Positions 1 to 8,916 of a DNA stretch of 54,891 nt are shown piece after piece. Numbering within the stretch: position 1 is the stretch's first letter; each line of letters opens with the position of its first letter. The position numbers and the translations under genes were made by a program. This DNA is from Pseudidiomarina sp. GTDB lineage: Bacteria; Pseudomonadota; Gammaproteobacteria; Enterobacterales; Alteromonadaceae. The DNA is taken from the NCBI GenBank assembly GCA_023260975.1, contig JALQTK010000009.1:1-54891 (forward strand). Direction: 5' to 3'. The notes under the pieces are model-generated. The model was given only the letters and a program-made list of their open reading frames with translations. It was not told where the DNA came from and did not search any database.

Positions 1-959
1 GTGGTAAACATCAAATCAGAGAATTTTTCCCAGTGCCCCGAGCGTTCCCATAGCACCCGGTCCATCATTAATGGGCCTTTCACTTCCTGATATTTGTATT
101 CGCGCAGCTTGTCGCGAATATAGCGTTCCAATTCAAGAAACACCGTCCAGCCGTTATGGTGCCAGAACACCATACCTGGTGCTTCTTCTTGCCAATGAAA
201 GAGATCTTGGCTTTTACCAATCTTACGGTGGTCGCGTTTTTCGGCTTCCTCAAGGCGCTGTAAATAGGCGTTAAGCTGCTTTTTGTCCGCCCATGCGGTG
301 CCGTAAATACGCTGTAACATTTTGTTTTTGCTATCGCCACGCCAATAGGCACCGGATACTTTCATGACTTTAAAGTGCTGACAGAAGCGCATATTGGGTA
401 CGTGCGGACCACGACACATGTCAATGTATTCTTGGTGATGATACAAGCCAGGCTTGTCATCTTGCGCGATATCTTCATCCAAAATCGTGACTTTGTATGA
501 TTCACCGCGCTTAACGAAAGTTTCCCGCGCCTCACCCCAGCTGACCTTATGCTTGACCACAGAATATTCAGTCTTGGCTAACTCCAGCATACGCTGCTCG
601 AGTTTTTGTAAGTCCTCGGTAGTTAACACATGCTCAAGGTCTATGTCGTAATAAAAACCGTTATCGATAACCGGGCCAATAGCCATCTTTGCCTGCGGAA
701 ACAGCTGCTTGATAGCATGGCCGAGTAAATGCGCACAGGAGTGACGAATAATGTGAATACCATCATCATCTTTTGGCGTAATGATTTGCACCTGAGCGTC
801 GTCGCTAATGATTTCGCAGGCATCGACTAACTGTCCATTAATACGTCCAGCCACCGTTGCTTTAGCTAAGCCGGGGCCGATATCTTGAGCGACGTCGAGC
901 AGCGATAATGGGTTTGCATAGTGGCGTTGACTGCCGTCAGGGAGAGTTACTACAGGCAT
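1..959 (-). CDS. thrS: Threonyl-tRNA synthetase, N-terminal part (runs off window)
   Basis: Class II aminoacyl-tRNA synthetase that charges tRNA-Thr. Only about the first 319 residues are present; the C-terminal catalytic remainder and anticodon domain lie beyond base 1. The translation opens [19 protein letters not shown], the typical ThrRS N-terminal TGS domain, and continues into the editing domain with an H-x3-H motif ([13 protein letters not shown]). The last visible residues read [16 protein letters not shown], matching the start of the catalytic core. The ATG at 957-959 was chosen because it gives the family-standard MPV start and has AAGGA about 8 bases upstream. It is transcribed away from the neighbouring transporter. 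Identification is secure from sequence recall; nothing unusual is seen. Confidence 0.96.
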   Translation of the reverse strand, partial: MPVVTLPDGSQRHYANPLSLLDVAQDIGPGLAKATVAGRINGQLVDACEIISDDAQVQIITPKDDDGIHIIRHSCAHLLGHAIKQLFPQAKMAIGPVIDNGFYYDIDLEHVLTTEDLQKLEQRMLELAKTEYSVVKHKVSWGEARETFVKRGESYKVTILDEDIAQDDKPGLYHHQEYIDMCRGPHVPNMRFCQHFKVMKVSGAYWRGDSKNKMLQRIYGTAWADKKQLNAYLQRLEEAEKRDHRKIGKSQDLFHWQEEAPGMVFWHHNGWTVFLELERYIRDKLREYKYQEVKGPLMMDRVLWERSGHWEKFSDLMFT

Positions 960-1055
960 GATTGTATCCTTTTTACAGTGGTGGCACCTACCAAGTGTCA
1001 CTTGTTTTTGTGAAGCCGACACTATAGCCCAGCAGGACGATTGCTGCAACGCAAA

Positions 1056-1967
1056 ATGGCGATTACACTAGCGCCCATGGACACCCTGATCGGCCCATTG
1101 GCCGCCCTATCTGCGGCGTTGTTCTGGGCACTCTCCACCTTGTTGTACAACCAAGCTGGAAGTTTCCTCTCTGCCGCTCAATTAAACCTCGTTAAAGGCC
1201 TGGTGGCTTGCCCGTTGCTGTTTATCAGTGGCTGGTTAGCAGGCAGTCTCAGTGTCTTTGACGGCAGCCAAGCGGCATGGATTCTATTAGCCTCCGGAGT
1301 TATTGGCATAGCTTTAGGTGACACCCTCTATTTTGCCGCACTACGCCGCCTCGGCCCATGGCATACCATGTTGTTGGAGTACCTGGCACCACCGCTGGCC
1401 GCATTTATTGCGTGGTGGGCGTTACATGAGACCATGTCGCTGTGGCAAATCATTGGGGTGGTGGTGACTATTAGCGGTATTTTGCTGGTGCTCGGCGAAA
1501 AGCGCCGCGCTGCCGACGCCCATACCCCGCTCAACATCACTGGTATTAGCGCCGCAATAGGCGCCGCATTATGCCAAGCGGTCGGTTTAGTGATGTCATT
1601 TCATGCCTTGAGTCAGTTTGATATTAATCCGCTCAACGCCGCCTTACTGCGCATCTTTGCCGGCACGCTGGTGTTGTTTATTGCGCTGTTACTGCTTAAA
1701 CCCACCATTATCGGTAGCACCCGTAGTGCGCTGCGCCACACCAGTATTCCATGGTTACTCGCGGCGGTGGTGATGGGCGCATTTCTCGGCATTTGGTTGC
1801 AACAAATTGCTATTTCTAGGGTTAGCCCCGGCATCGCACAAACCTTGTTATCGACGGCGCCGCTCTGGCTGATACCGCTGCAATGGCTGCGTAAACAAGC
1901 GCTATCATGGCAATCAGTGAGTGGCGCACTGGTCGCTTTGGCCGGAATTGTGTTGTTAGTAAATTAA
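1056..1967 (+). CDS. DMT-superfamily (EamA) membrane transporter
   Basis: Predicted inner-membrane transporter of the drug/metabolite transporter superfamily, about 300 residues with ten hydrophobic segments in two tandem EamA halves. Typical features are a Trp/Leu-rich first helix ([18 protein letters not shown]), the short [18 protein letters not shown] segment ending the first half, and a repeat-like second half ending [13 protein letters not shown]. The substrate cannot be told from sequence. The start is uncertain: a TTG at 1041 has AGGA close upstream, and ATGs occur at 1056 and 1077; I give 1056. It converges with the riboflavin synthase gene, with about 30 bases between stops. Confidence 0.85.
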   Translation: MAITLAPMDTLIGPLAALSAALFWALSTLLYNQAGSFLSAAQLNLVKGLVACPLLFISGWLAGSLSVFDGSQAAWILLASGVIGIALGDTLYFAALRRLGPWHTMLLEYLAPPLAAFIAWWALHETMSLWQIIGVVVTISGILLVLGEKRRAADAHTPLNITGISAAIGAALCQAVGLVMSFHALSQFDINPLNAALLRIFAGTLVLFIALLLLKPTIIGSTRSALRHTSIPWLLAAVVMGAFLGIWLQQIAISRVSPGIAQTLLSTAPLWLIPLQWLRKQALSWQSVSGALVALAGIVLLVN

Positions 1968-1997
1968 TAACCGAACCGCAATGGTCGGTGAAAATTT

Positions 1998-2597
1998 TTA
2001 CTGACGCGCTGCCAATACTCGCTCAACCGTATCGACAATAGTGATGGTTTGCTGGTCACATTCCAAATTGACCTGTTGCGCGTCGGCTAAATTAGTCAGC
2101 CGCAATGTTTCAGGAATCAGATGTAACGAAAAGCGGTTGCCGAGCACCTGACCAACGGTCAGGCTTGCGCCATTAACGCTGATAAAGCCCTTGCTCAGAA
2201 TATAGCGCGAGAATGCTGGCGGGAACTCCACCCACAAAGTCCAATTATCAACTGTGTTGGTGCGTTCAACAATACTGCCTGTGCAATGCACATGACCGGA
2301 CACATGATGTCCGCCAATTTCATCGCCAACTTTTAACGAGCGTTCAAAATTGACCCGGTCACCTACCTTCAATGCACCTAAGTTGGTTAACCGCAAGGTT
2401 TCGTCGATAACATCGAACTGCGCCTGATTTGTGCTAAATTGAACCACCGTTAAACAACAGCCGTTTACAGCAATGCTAGCGCCGATAGTCAATGCTTTCA
2501 GAAACTCTGGCTCGAGCTGCAAAGTCAACTGACGAAAGTTGTGGCGTTCACTTATCTGGGCAATCACTGCCTGGGTTTGCACAATTCCGGTAAACAT
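1998..2597 (-). CDS. ribC: Riboflavin synthase, alpha chain
   Basis: Catalyses dismutation of two 6,7-dimethyl-8-ribityllumazines to riboflavin, the last step of vitamin B2 synthesis, in the cytoplasm. The protein begins MFTGIVQ, the hallmark start of the family, and has two tandem lumazine-binding barrels, each with a GxSIAVNGxCLT/GFISVNGASLTV-type segment and a 'xETLRLTNL' motif (near residues 67-72 and 164-169). At 199 residues it is slightly shorter than the usual 205-215. Single gene; it is divergent from the DUF3080 lipoprotein gene, with only about 34 bases between the start codons. Confidence 0.94.
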   Translation of the reverse strand: MFTGIVQTQAVIAQISERHNFRQLTLQLEPEFLKALTIGASIAVNGCCLTVVQFSTNQAQFDVIDETLRLTNLGALKVGDRVNFERSLKVGDEIGGHHVSGHVHCTGSIVERTNTVDNWTLWVEFPPAFSRYILSKGFISVNGASLTVGQVLGNRFSLHLIPETLRLTNLADAQQVNLECDQQTITIVDTVERVLAARQ

Positions 2598-2631
2598 TGA
2601 TGATTAACTCGTGTAAGGGTGAATAATAACC

Positions 2632-3687
2632 ATGATTGTACTGAGTTTAGTGCGCAAAGGCTACGCCATTAAGGCCCTCTTGACTGTGTTTAGCAGTGCC
2701 CTGGTTATCGCCGCTTGCAGCGGTTATACCAGTTTGCTTGATGACTGGTATGATTATCAACAACGACTGGCCACGCCCCAGCAAATGGCGACCTACAGCT
2801 TTCAACTCACAGCCGCACCACAACTCCCCGCGCTGCGTGATCTGCGGCTCGAAACAGCAACGCTGAACCTATCATTACTCGATAGTTTGCGCCTTGATTC
2901 TTGTCAGGTCGCAAGTTTGATTGCTGAACGAAATAGCAGTTTAGGGCGACTACAACAAGGCCTGTTACGCTATTACCATGACGTCCAAATTAGCACTGCC
3001 TTGGCAGACTGTGCCGCCAGCTTGCAATCAGCAGAGCTGAGCCAACGATTAGCTGCAGCAGCTGCAGCTAAACAAGCAAATTTACCGATGTTGCGAGCAC
3101 AAGCCATGCTGCAAGATAGCGCCCTTAGAAATACCCTTAGTAGCGGTAAAATAGCCTTACAACAACCTGACCCAGCACTATTCGCACCGCTGTTACAAGC
3201 ACTGGAACTGGTATTACAAACATTACGGACCAATGATGCCAGCGAACTACCGACTTTGGCCGATCTGCAGCTAGCGCTGGAGACTCTCGACAACGGCAGC
3301 TACAGTGGCCAGCTTTGGCGTGGCATGTTTGAACAGCAGCAGCTACTCGAGCAACTGTCACCGTTATTAGCAGGAATCGATCAACGCGCCGGTTGCCGAA
3401 CAGCCGGGGTACCCGAACGCGCTGATATTTTACGTAACGTCGCCATTGCTATATTTGGCGCTCAATTACAGCCGCGTTTAGCACTTTACATACAACAAGG
3501 GGAGGCATTGAAACCCTATCTGTATGAGCTGCAGTCACTTGATACCCACCCGCTGATGAATAGCTATCTGCAGCAATTAATTGACCAACCAGAACAACTG
3601 CGTGAAGCCGTTCGCACTCATGCCAAACAATGGCAGGTCCTGTTTAACGCGTGTGGTTTCTCAGCGCAGCAACAGCAGCGCAATTGA
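2632..3687 (+). CDS. DUF3080-family lipoprotein
   Basis: Predicted lipoprotein of unknown function, 351 residues. The N-terminus has a positively charged region, a hydrophobic stretch and a lipobox (VIAAC, Cys about residue 29), so it should be acylated and anchored on the periplasmic side. The mature part (SLLDDWYDYQQRLA..., then mostly helical and Gln/Leu-rich) resembles the DUF3080 proteins of Alteromonadales and Vibrionales. That assignment is by recall of family appearance, not by a search. It sits between riboflavin synthase (divergent) and a secreted DUF6746-like protein. No function should be inferred. Confidence 0.7.
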   Translation: MIVLSLVRKGYAIKALLTVFSSALVIAACSGYTSLLDDWYDYQQRLATPQQMATYSFQLTAAPQLPALRDLRLETATLNLSLLDSLRLDSCQVASLIAERNSSLGRLQQGLLRYYHDVQISTALADCAASLQSAELSQRLAAAAAAKQANLPMLRAQAMLQDSALRNTLSSGKIALQQPDPALFAPLLQALELVLQTLRTNDASELPTLADLQLALETLDNGSYSGQLWRGMFEQQQLLEQLSPLLAGIDQRAGCRTAGVPERADILRNVAIAIFGAQLQPRLALYIQQGEALKPYLYELQSLDTHPLMNSYLQQLIDQPEQLREAVRTHAKQWQVLFNACGFSAQQQQRN

Positions 3688-3750
3688 CATTGAAATGTGC
3701 GCGAAAGGTGATTACATTGGCTGCGAATCATAGCCATTTAGGAGTCGTCC

Positions 3751-4137
3751 ATGAAACCTATGCATAGCATACTCGCGATCAGCATCATGCTTAGTTCGCT
3801 GTCATTTACTGCACACGCAAGTGATGATAAACGCCCTGATCACTTTCAAGGCCAAGCATCTGAAACACTTGAACAAGCCTTAGCAAACTTGAATAAATTC
3901 AACGCACAATTAGCAAACATTGTTGCGAAAGGTCAACTAGAGCCTGCGGATATGGCCGATATTCATCAGCTGACCTACACCTTAGAAGTAGCCCTGGCCA
4001 AGTTAAACGATGAAATTGAGGAGCTAAAAGATGTGCTGGAAGAAGTACACAAAGGCTCGGAAATGATGCAATTTGAGCGCGTGCGTAACAACGCTGAGCG
4101 CTACTTATCAACTAGCCAAAAAATCCTTAAGCCATGA
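3751..4137 (+). CDS. Small secreted DUF6746-like protein
   Basis: 128-residue protein with a cleavable signal peptide (cleavage after ...SFTAHA, about residue 24). The mature part is acidic and largely alpha-helical: a DHFQG segment, then two helices rich in Leu/Glu/Asn (ETLEQALANLNKFNAQLA; DIHQLTYTLEVALAKLN). It resembles the DUF6746 family of marine gammaproteobacteria. A good ribosome site (AGGAG) lies 8 bases upstream of the ATG. The stop overlaps the start of the downstream MoxR-type ATPase by four bases (ATGA), suggesting co-transcription, though the functional link is unknown. Confidence 0.65.
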   Translation: MKPMHSILAISIMLSSLSFTAHASDDKRPDHFQGQASETLEQALANLNKFNAQLANIVAKGQLEPADMADIHQLTYTLEVALAKLNDEIEELKDVLEEVHKGSEMMQFERVRNNAERYLSTSQKILKP

Positions 4138-4967
4138 GTTTTTCTAGCACCTCAAATTATATCGTTGCGCCGGCGCTGCAGTTGGCAGTGAATGCAGCCG
4201 TCACACTGCAAAAACCGCTATTACTCAAAGGCGAACCAGGTACCGGTAAAACTCGTCTAGCTGAGGAGTTAGCCGAGAGCTTGCAGGCACCGTTGATTCG
4301 CTGGCAGATCAAATCGACCAGTAAAGCGCAACAGGGTTTATACGAATACGATGCGGTATCACGACTGCGCGATAGCCAGCTTGGTAGTGATAAAGTTCAC
4401 GATATTAGTAACTACATTCGGCCTGGTAAACTGTGGCAGGCCTTTACCCAAGCACAGCGACCGGTGTTATTAATCGATGAAATTGATAAGGCCGATATTG
4501 AATTCCCTAATGATTTGCTCCACGAGCTCGATCAAATGGAGTTCCACGTCTACGAGACCGGTGAGCAAATTAAAGCCCAACAGCGCCCTATCGTGATTAT
4601 TACTTCGAATAATGAAAAAGAGCTACCCGATGCATTTTTGCGACGCTGTTTCTTTCACTATATTCAGTTTCCCGACCCGAATACCTTGGCGCAAATCGTG
4701 CAGGTGCATTATCCCAATATCAAGCAACGATTACTCGATAAAGCGCTAACTGCATTCTTTGCTGTGCGCGACATTCCTAATATCAAGAAAAAACCGTCCA
4801 CCTCTGAACTGTTAGATTGGCTGAAGTTACTGTTGGTAGAAGATATTGAACCACAACAACTTGATGGACCGAACGCCAGTTTACCGCTGCTAGGCGCTTT
4901 GTTGAAGAATGAGCAAGATACACAATTAGTTGAAAAACTAGCCTTTATATCTCGGCGGCGTGACTAA
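4134..4967 (+). CDS. MoxR-type AAA+ ATPase
   Basis: 277-residue AAA+ ATPase of the MoxR/CoxD group, chaperone-like proteins that usually act with a von Willebrand A-domain partner to activate or insert cofactors in another enzyme. Walker A is GEPGTGKT (about residues 37-44), Walker B is LLIDEIDKAD, and sensor 1 is IITSNNEKELPDAFLRRCFFHY, the last with the paired arginines typical of the group. Its partner follows immediately (4971-6140) with a 3-base gap, so the pair should be one operon. The client protein is not identifiable from the neighbourhood. Confidence 0.9.
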   Translation: MSFSSTSNYIVAPALQLAVNAAVTLQKPLLLKGEPGTGKTRLAEELAESLQAPLIRWQIKSTSKAQQGLYEYDAVSRLRDSQLGSDKVHDISNYIRPGKLWQAFTQAQRPVLLIDEIDKADIEFPNDLLHELDQMEFHVYETGEQIKAQQRPIVIITSNNEKELPDAFLRRCFFHYIQFPDPNTLAQIVQVHYPNIKQRLLDKALTAFFAVRDIPNIKKKPSTSELLDWLKLLLVEDIEPQQLDGPNASLPLLGALLKNEQDTQLVEKLAFISRRRD

Positions 4968-4970
4968 ACT

Positions 4971-6140
4971 ATGTTGGTTGAATTTTTCTTTTGCCTGCGT
5001 AAACACGGGCTGAAAAGTTCAATTTCTGAACTATTAGACCTACTGGCAGCGCTTGAGCAAGAGGTTATTTCCGGCCAGGTCGAGCAGTTCTATCACATCG
5101 CTAAGCTAACTTTGGTTAAAGATGAAAGCCAATACGATCGCTTTGATCGCGCTTTTGCTGATTATTTCGAGGGTGTTGAAGAGGTCGATTTGGCACAAAA
5201 AATCCCCTCTGATTGGCTTGAACGCAGTATTCAGAGGCAATTGAGCGATGAAGAAAAAGCACAACTACAGCGTCATGGTGGCCTAAAAGAATTACTTGAC
5301 GCCTTTGCCGAACGCCTAGCTGAGCAACAAAAGCGCCATGCTGGCGGTAATAAGTGGATTGGTACCGGCGGTAGTTCGGCTTTTGGCGCATATGGTTATC
5401 ACCCCGAAGGTATTCGCATTGGTCAGCACGGCAGCAATCAGCGCCGTGCCGTCAAAGTATGGGACCAACGTGAATACCGTGATTTGGATAGCGATGAAGT
5501 CATCAACCATCGCACCATCCAAATGGCACTGCGTAGCTTGCGCCGTTTTGCTCGCAGCGGCGCAGAACTTGAACTCGATTTAGCTGAGACCATTCGTGCC
5601 ACCTCAGCCAAAGCCGGCTGGTTAGATCTGCAGTGGCAACGCGAACGTCATAACGCCATAAAAGTGCTGATATTGTTTGACGTGGGCGGCTCTATGGATG
5701 ACTACATCTACGAATGCCAACAGTTGTTTGCCGCGGCTCGAAGCGAATTCAAACAGTTGGAATTTTTTTACTTTCATAATTGTCTGTATGAACAGGTCTG
5801 GAAACACAATAGCCGGCGCTTCAATGAAAAAATTCCATTAGCCGAATTAATTAACCGTTTTGGTCGCGACTACAAGCTTATCTTTGTCGGTGATGCCACC
5901 ATGGGGCCATATGAAATAACGCATCCCGGCGGCAGCGTTGAACATTGGAATGAGCAGCCAGCCATAACGACTATGCAGCGTGCATTGAATCATTTTTCCA
6001 AGTCGGTGTGGTTGAATCCGCAACCATTCGAGCGCTGGCATTGGCACCCTTCTATTGGCTTATTGCAGGAGATTATGGGCGGGCGCATGTACCCACTCAG
6101 TATTGACGGGCTAAACCGCGCCATACGCAGTCTCTTATGA
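4971..6140 (+). CDS. VWA-domain CoxE-like protein, partner of MoxR ATPase
   Basis: 389-residue protein with a C-terminal von Willebrand factor A domain. The metal-ion-dependent adhesion site reads LFDVGGSMDDY (about residues 228-238), the D-x-G-x-S form common in the CoxE group, and a second motif FVGDATMGPYE follows. The N-terminal half is helical (FFFCLRKHGLKSSISELLDLL). In characterised systems, MoxR/VWA pairs remodel a metalloenzyme; here the pair is inferred from adjacency only. It ends about 145 bases before the tRNA-Val gene that marks the island edge, so it belongs to the chromosomal backbone. Confidence 0.85.
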   Translation: MLVEFFFCLRKHGLKSSISELLDLLAALEQEVISGQVEQFYHIAKLTLVKDESQYDRFDRAFADYFEGVEEVDLAQKIPSDWLERSIQRQLSDEEKAQLQRHGGLKELLDAFAERLAEQQKRHAGGNKWIGTGGSSAFGAYGYHPEGIRIGQHGSNQRRAVKVWDQREYRDLDSDEVINHRTIQMALRSLRRFARSGAELELDLAETIRATSAKAGWLDLQWQRERHNAIKVLILFDVGGSMDDYIYECQQLFAAARSEFKQLEFFYFHNCLYEQVWKHNSRRFNEKIPLAELINRFGRDYKLIFVGDATMGPYEITHPGGSVEHWNEQPAITTMQRALNHFSKSVWLNPQPFERWHWHPSIGLLQEIMGGRMYPLSIDGLNRAIRSLL

Positions 6141-6285
6141 TTCACCTTTAGTTGGCTGCTAATCCACAGCTGCACTAGTCAATTAATGAGCAATCGCACT
6201 ATGAGCACCAAAAAATGCTTGCAGCAAGGTCATTGAATTACTAATATAGCGGCCGTTCATAACCATGAACACCCTGCAATAATGT

Positions 6286-6362
6286 GCGTCCGTAGCTCAG
6301 TTGGTTAGAGCACCACCTTGACATGGTGGGGGTCGGTAGTTCGAGTCTACTCGGACGCACCA
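6286..6362 (+). tRNA. tRNA-Val (anticodon GAC)
   Basis: Intact 77-base tRNA including encoded CCA. The acceptor stem pairs GCGTCCG with CGGACGC, the D-arm reads GCTCAGTTGGTTAGAGC, and the anticodon stem CCACC/GGTGG closes a 7-base loop TTGACAT with anticodon GAC. The T-arm carries TTCGAGT. The 3' portion (6313 onward) is duplicated exactly at 48893-48943, so this gene is the insertion target of the genomic island. Only this copy is complete and should be functional. Confidence 0.97.
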
Positions 6363-6363
6363 A
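6313..6363 (+). repeat. Left 51-bp direct repeat (attL-like), tRNA-Val 3' end
   Basis: Exact 51-base match to 48893-48943. It starts inside the anticodon stem and runs through the encoded CCA plus one base; the flanks diverge on both sides. The position at a tRNA 3' end fits a tyrosine-integrase attachment site. Confidence 0.93.
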
Positions 6364-6721
6364 CAAATTCAAACAACAGCAGCTTTATGCACCCTCTCCT
6401 AATCACCGCTGTTTTGCTTAAAATTTGCAACGGTGACCAATTGGTGACCAAACAAGGTTGCTATCAAACTCCCAACAAAAAAAGTTTTGACCACCCTAGT
6501 GACTGGTCACATTTTAATTTTACAGGTCAAAAAATCTGGCGTCACTCCGGATAATTTACACAATGTAGTGGCACTGTGAATTTGCGCCACCTAATTAGAT
6601 ATGTCACAAAGCACCTCGTAAGACTCAAGGTCAAATGAAAACAATCTACCCACTAGGTAGTAGTAAAACGCCCCTTCTTGGCAATAACAATACGCCAGCA
6701 AACTGCTTAAGCTTACAGACA
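6364..6721. other. Gene-free left end of island with GGTCA/TGACC repeats
   Basis: No convincing gene. Just inside the left junction (6430-6540) are several TGACC/GGTCA motifs: a tandem GGTGACCA-ATT-GGTGACCA, a TTTTGACCACC, a palindrome GTGAC-TG-GTCAC and an AGGTCAAAA. This is where integrase arm sites or an integrase gene usually sit beside a tRNA, so these may be leftover recombinase sites (inference). Near 6646-6660 an inverted repeat CTACC-CACTA-GGTAG could be a weak NarL/NarP site for the moa operon. Confidence 0.4.
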
Positions 6722-6837
6722 TAACACCGAGCTACCGGCTCTAAGGCTTTAACCAGGCTACGAACGGTAAGCCGTGGCAATGACGCCACCGGGTATGACT
6801 GGAAACGGCCACATCTCCCCATTTGGAAAGGTGAGTT
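6722..6837 (+). promoter_or_regulatory. Molybdenum cofactor (Moco) riboswitch upstream of moaA
   Basis: The leader contains the conserved Moco RNA signature: GGCAATGACGCCACCGGG, then TATGACTGGAAACGGCCAC with a GGAAAC tetraloop-type element, then ATCTCCCC...GGAAAGGTGAG. The last hairpin includes the ribosome binding site (AGGTGAG, 4 bases before the moaA ATG), so ligand binding would hide it. Moco or tungsten-cofactor binding RNAs of this class sit before moaA in many gammaproteobacteria. The 5' boundary is approximate. Confidence 0.85.
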
Positions 6838-7809
6838 ATGTTACTTGACGCCTATACGCGCCGCTTTAGTTATTTACGCTTATCCATTACGGAGACCTGT
6901 AACTTCCGTTGCAGCTATTGCCTGCCTGATGGCAACACCTGCGATTCACGCGTTGGTGAATTGTCTATTGCTGAAATAAAGCGCTTGGTTACCGCCTTTG
7001 CACAGCTTGGCACCCGCAAAGTACGGATTACCGGAGGCGAGCCCTCACTGAGAAAAGATTTAACCGAAATCATTGCAACCTGCAAAGCTGTGCCCGGCAT
7101 CGAAAAAGTGGCGCTTACAACCAACGGTTACCGCATACTGCGCGATGCTAAAGCATGGCAAGCTGCAGGGCTTGATGCGATTAATGTCAGTATAGATAGC
7201 CTGGACGCTGATAACTTTCACCTAATTACCGGTCAGGACAAACTGGCCGAAATTCTTGCAGGCGTTGCCTATGCGCAAGCCTTGGGCATTGCGCAAGTTA
7301 AAATCAACACGGTGTTACTCAAACAGCATAATGCCGCTGAACTAGGTGACTTTCTCAACTTTGTTAAATCTCAGCCTATCGCACTGCGATTTATCGAGCT
7401 GATGCGCACGGGCGATAATGCCAGCTATTATAAGCGTCAGCACTTAAGTGGCAGTCTGATCCAAAACCAATTACTGCAGCAGGGCTGGCAACTTAAGACA
7501 AAAGCGAAAACCGATGGCCCGGCGTTAGAGTATTCACACCCGGATTATCAAGGCAATATCGGTTTAATCATGCCTTACAGCAAAGATTTTTGCGCCGACT
7601 GTAATCGTCTACGTGTATCCAGCCTCGGTCAGCTCTATCTTTGCCTGTTTACTGATAGCTATCAGGATCTGCGCACTTTCTTACACACCGACGACACAAC
7701 CGCACTGCAGCGCTTTTTACAACAAGCGGTGCAAGGCAAAGCCTACAGCCATCAGTTACAACGGGAACACAGTGGCAGCACGCGGCACCTTGCACAGATC
7801 GGAGGCTAG
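6838..7809 (+). CDS. moaA: GTP 3',8-cyclase MoaA
   Basis: Radical SAM enzyme of the first Moco step, converting GTP to 3',8-cyclo-7,8-dihydro-GTP together with MoaC. The N-terminal [4Fe-4S] motif is C-x3-C-x2-C at residues 21-28 (CNFRCSYC). The second cluster motif near the C-terminus is CADCNRLR...CLF (C-x2-C-x13-C), and the protein ends in the conserved Gly-Gly. Length 323 is normal (E. coli 329). It is the first gene of a nine-gene run and sits directly behind a Moco riboswitch, so it should be repressed when cofactor is plentiful. Confidence 0.97.
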   Translation: MLLDAYTRRFSYLRLSITETCNFRCSYCLPDGNTCDSRVGELSIAEIKRLVTAFAQLGTRKVRITGGEPSLRKDLTEIIATCKAVPGIEKVALTTNGYRILRDAKAWQAAGLDAINVSIDSLDADNFHLITGQDKLAEILAGVAYAQALGIAQVKINTVLLKQHNAAELGDFLNFVKSQPIALRFIELMRTGDNASYYKRQHLSGSLIQNQLLQQGWQLKTKAKTDGPALEYSHPDYQGNIGLIMPYSKDFCADCNRLRVSSLGQLYLCLFTDSYQDLRTFLHTDDTTALQRFLQQAVQGKAYSHQLQREHSGSTRHLAQIGG

Positions 7810-7810
7810 C

Positions 7811-8389
7811 ATGCAAACACACACTGCGTTCACAGCCCTGATCCTGGCCGGCGGCTTATCCAGCAGAATGGGACAAGATAAAGCCCTACTTAACATTCAG
7901 GGGCAAACTTTGCTGTCGCATATGCAGCAACTGGCATTTGCAGCCGGCGCCAAACAGGTTTTGGTAAGCCGCAATCAAGCCGGCTTTATTCAGGATTTAG
8001 CACAGCCCATGCTACATCAACAAGGTCCGTTGGCAGGCATTTTAGCCAGTCTGGGCCACTGTACCAGCGACAGATTATTAGTGCTGGCTGTGGATACACC
8101 ACTGTTAAAGGCCGACACGCTGCAACTGTTGCTAAATGCTGCTGCGCACCAGGCGACATACTTTGCCGATAGCCCGCTACCATGCGTGTTACCGGTTAGC
8201 GCCAGCTTGGCTAACCAGATTAAACAGCAATTACATGCAGGGAAACGCTCTGTAAAACAATTACTAGACCAACTTGGTGCCTTATCTGTCGCAAGCCCTG
8301 CATCAGAGCTACTTAACACTAACACCCCCGAACAATGGCAGCAGTGTCTTAACGTTCTAGCGCACAGGAGGGATTATGCCCAAGCCTGA
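7811..8389 (+). CDS. mobA: Molybdenum cofactor guanylyltransferase MobA
   Basis: Transfers GMP from GTP to Mo-molybdopterin to form the bis-MGD cofactor used by NarG-type enzymes. The nucleotide-binding signature LAGGLSSRMGQDKALL lies near residues 12-27, followed by a QGPLAG segment and a VDTPLL motif in place of the usual PCDTP. I chose the ATG at 7811 (192 residues) because it has GGAGG seven bases upstream and gives the family-standard N-terminus; the longer frame would overlap moaA. It starts one base after the moaA stop and overlaps moaB by 14 bases, consistent with coupling. Placement between moaA and moaB is less usual than a mobAB locus. Confidence 0.93.
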   Translation: MQTHTAFTALILAGGLSSRMGQDKALLNIQGQTLLSHMQQLAFAAGAKQVLVSRNQAGFIQDLAQPMLHQQGPLAGILASLGHCTSDRLLVLAVDTPLLKADTLQLLLNAAAHQATYFADSPLPCVLPVSASLANQIKQQLHAGKRSVKQLLDQLGALSVASPASELLNTNTPEQWQQCLNVLAHRRDYAQA

Positions 8390-8915
8390 CTTAACTCATT
8401 TTTATCCGCTTGCGATTTGTGTACTTACCGTATCGGACAGTCGTACTGAACACAATGACAGCAGCGGCGTCTTACTTTGCGACGCATTACAAACAGCGGG
8501 GCATAACCTTGTTGGCCGGGCGTTACTGCCAAATAACATGTATCTGCTGCGCGCTCAGCTTAGCCACTGGATTGCCAGTGATCTGGTACAGGTTGTGCTG
8601 ATAAACGGCGGTACCGGCTATGCCAAAAACAACTGTACTATTGCTGCCATAACGCCGCTGCTTGATAGTACGGTACCCGGCTTTGGCGAGCTATTTCGCC
8701 AGCTGTCTTATCAGGATGTTGGCTCTGCGGCGCTGCAATCTGGCGCCTTGGCCGGGTTAGCCAATGACACACTGATATTTGCCATGCCCGGTTCTGGTTC
8801 AGCGTGTCAGTTAGCAATGCAGCAACTGATCTTACCGCAGCTTAGCGGAAAAACCGGGCCCTGTAATTTTGTCGCCCATGTTAAACATAGCCCCAGCCAA
8901 ACCTGTGGAGCCTGA
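8376..8915 (+). CDS. moaB: MoaB/MogA-family molybdopterin protein
   Basis: 179-residue member of the MoaB/Mog family, which adenylylates molybdopterin before metal insertion. Recognisable segments are [16 protein letters not shown] near the N-terminus, INGGTGY, and [28 protein letters not shown]. The usual acidic residue in the GGTG-x4-D-x-T loop is replaced: here it reads [11 protein letters not shown], with Asn where Asp is expected. E. coli MoaB is thought to be nearly inactive compared with MogA, and a standard mogA is present in the island at 38620, so this protein may not carry the adenylylation itself. Same operon as moaA. Confidence 0.9.
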   Translation: MPKPDLTHFYPLAICVLTVSDSRTEHNDSSGVLLCDALQTAGHNLVGRALLPNNMYLLRAQLSHWIASDLVQVVLINGGTGYAKNNCTIAAITPLLDSTVPGFGELFRQLSYQDVGSAALQSGALAGLANDTLIFAMPGSGSACQLAMQQLILPQLSGKTGPCNFVAHVKHSPSQTCGA

Positions 8916-8916
8916 C

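Noticed and set aside
6318-6554. Open frame overlapping tRNA-Val, sharing its first residues with a frame at 48898
   Set aside because: The shared start is only the translated tRNA repeat; no ribosome site or family features.
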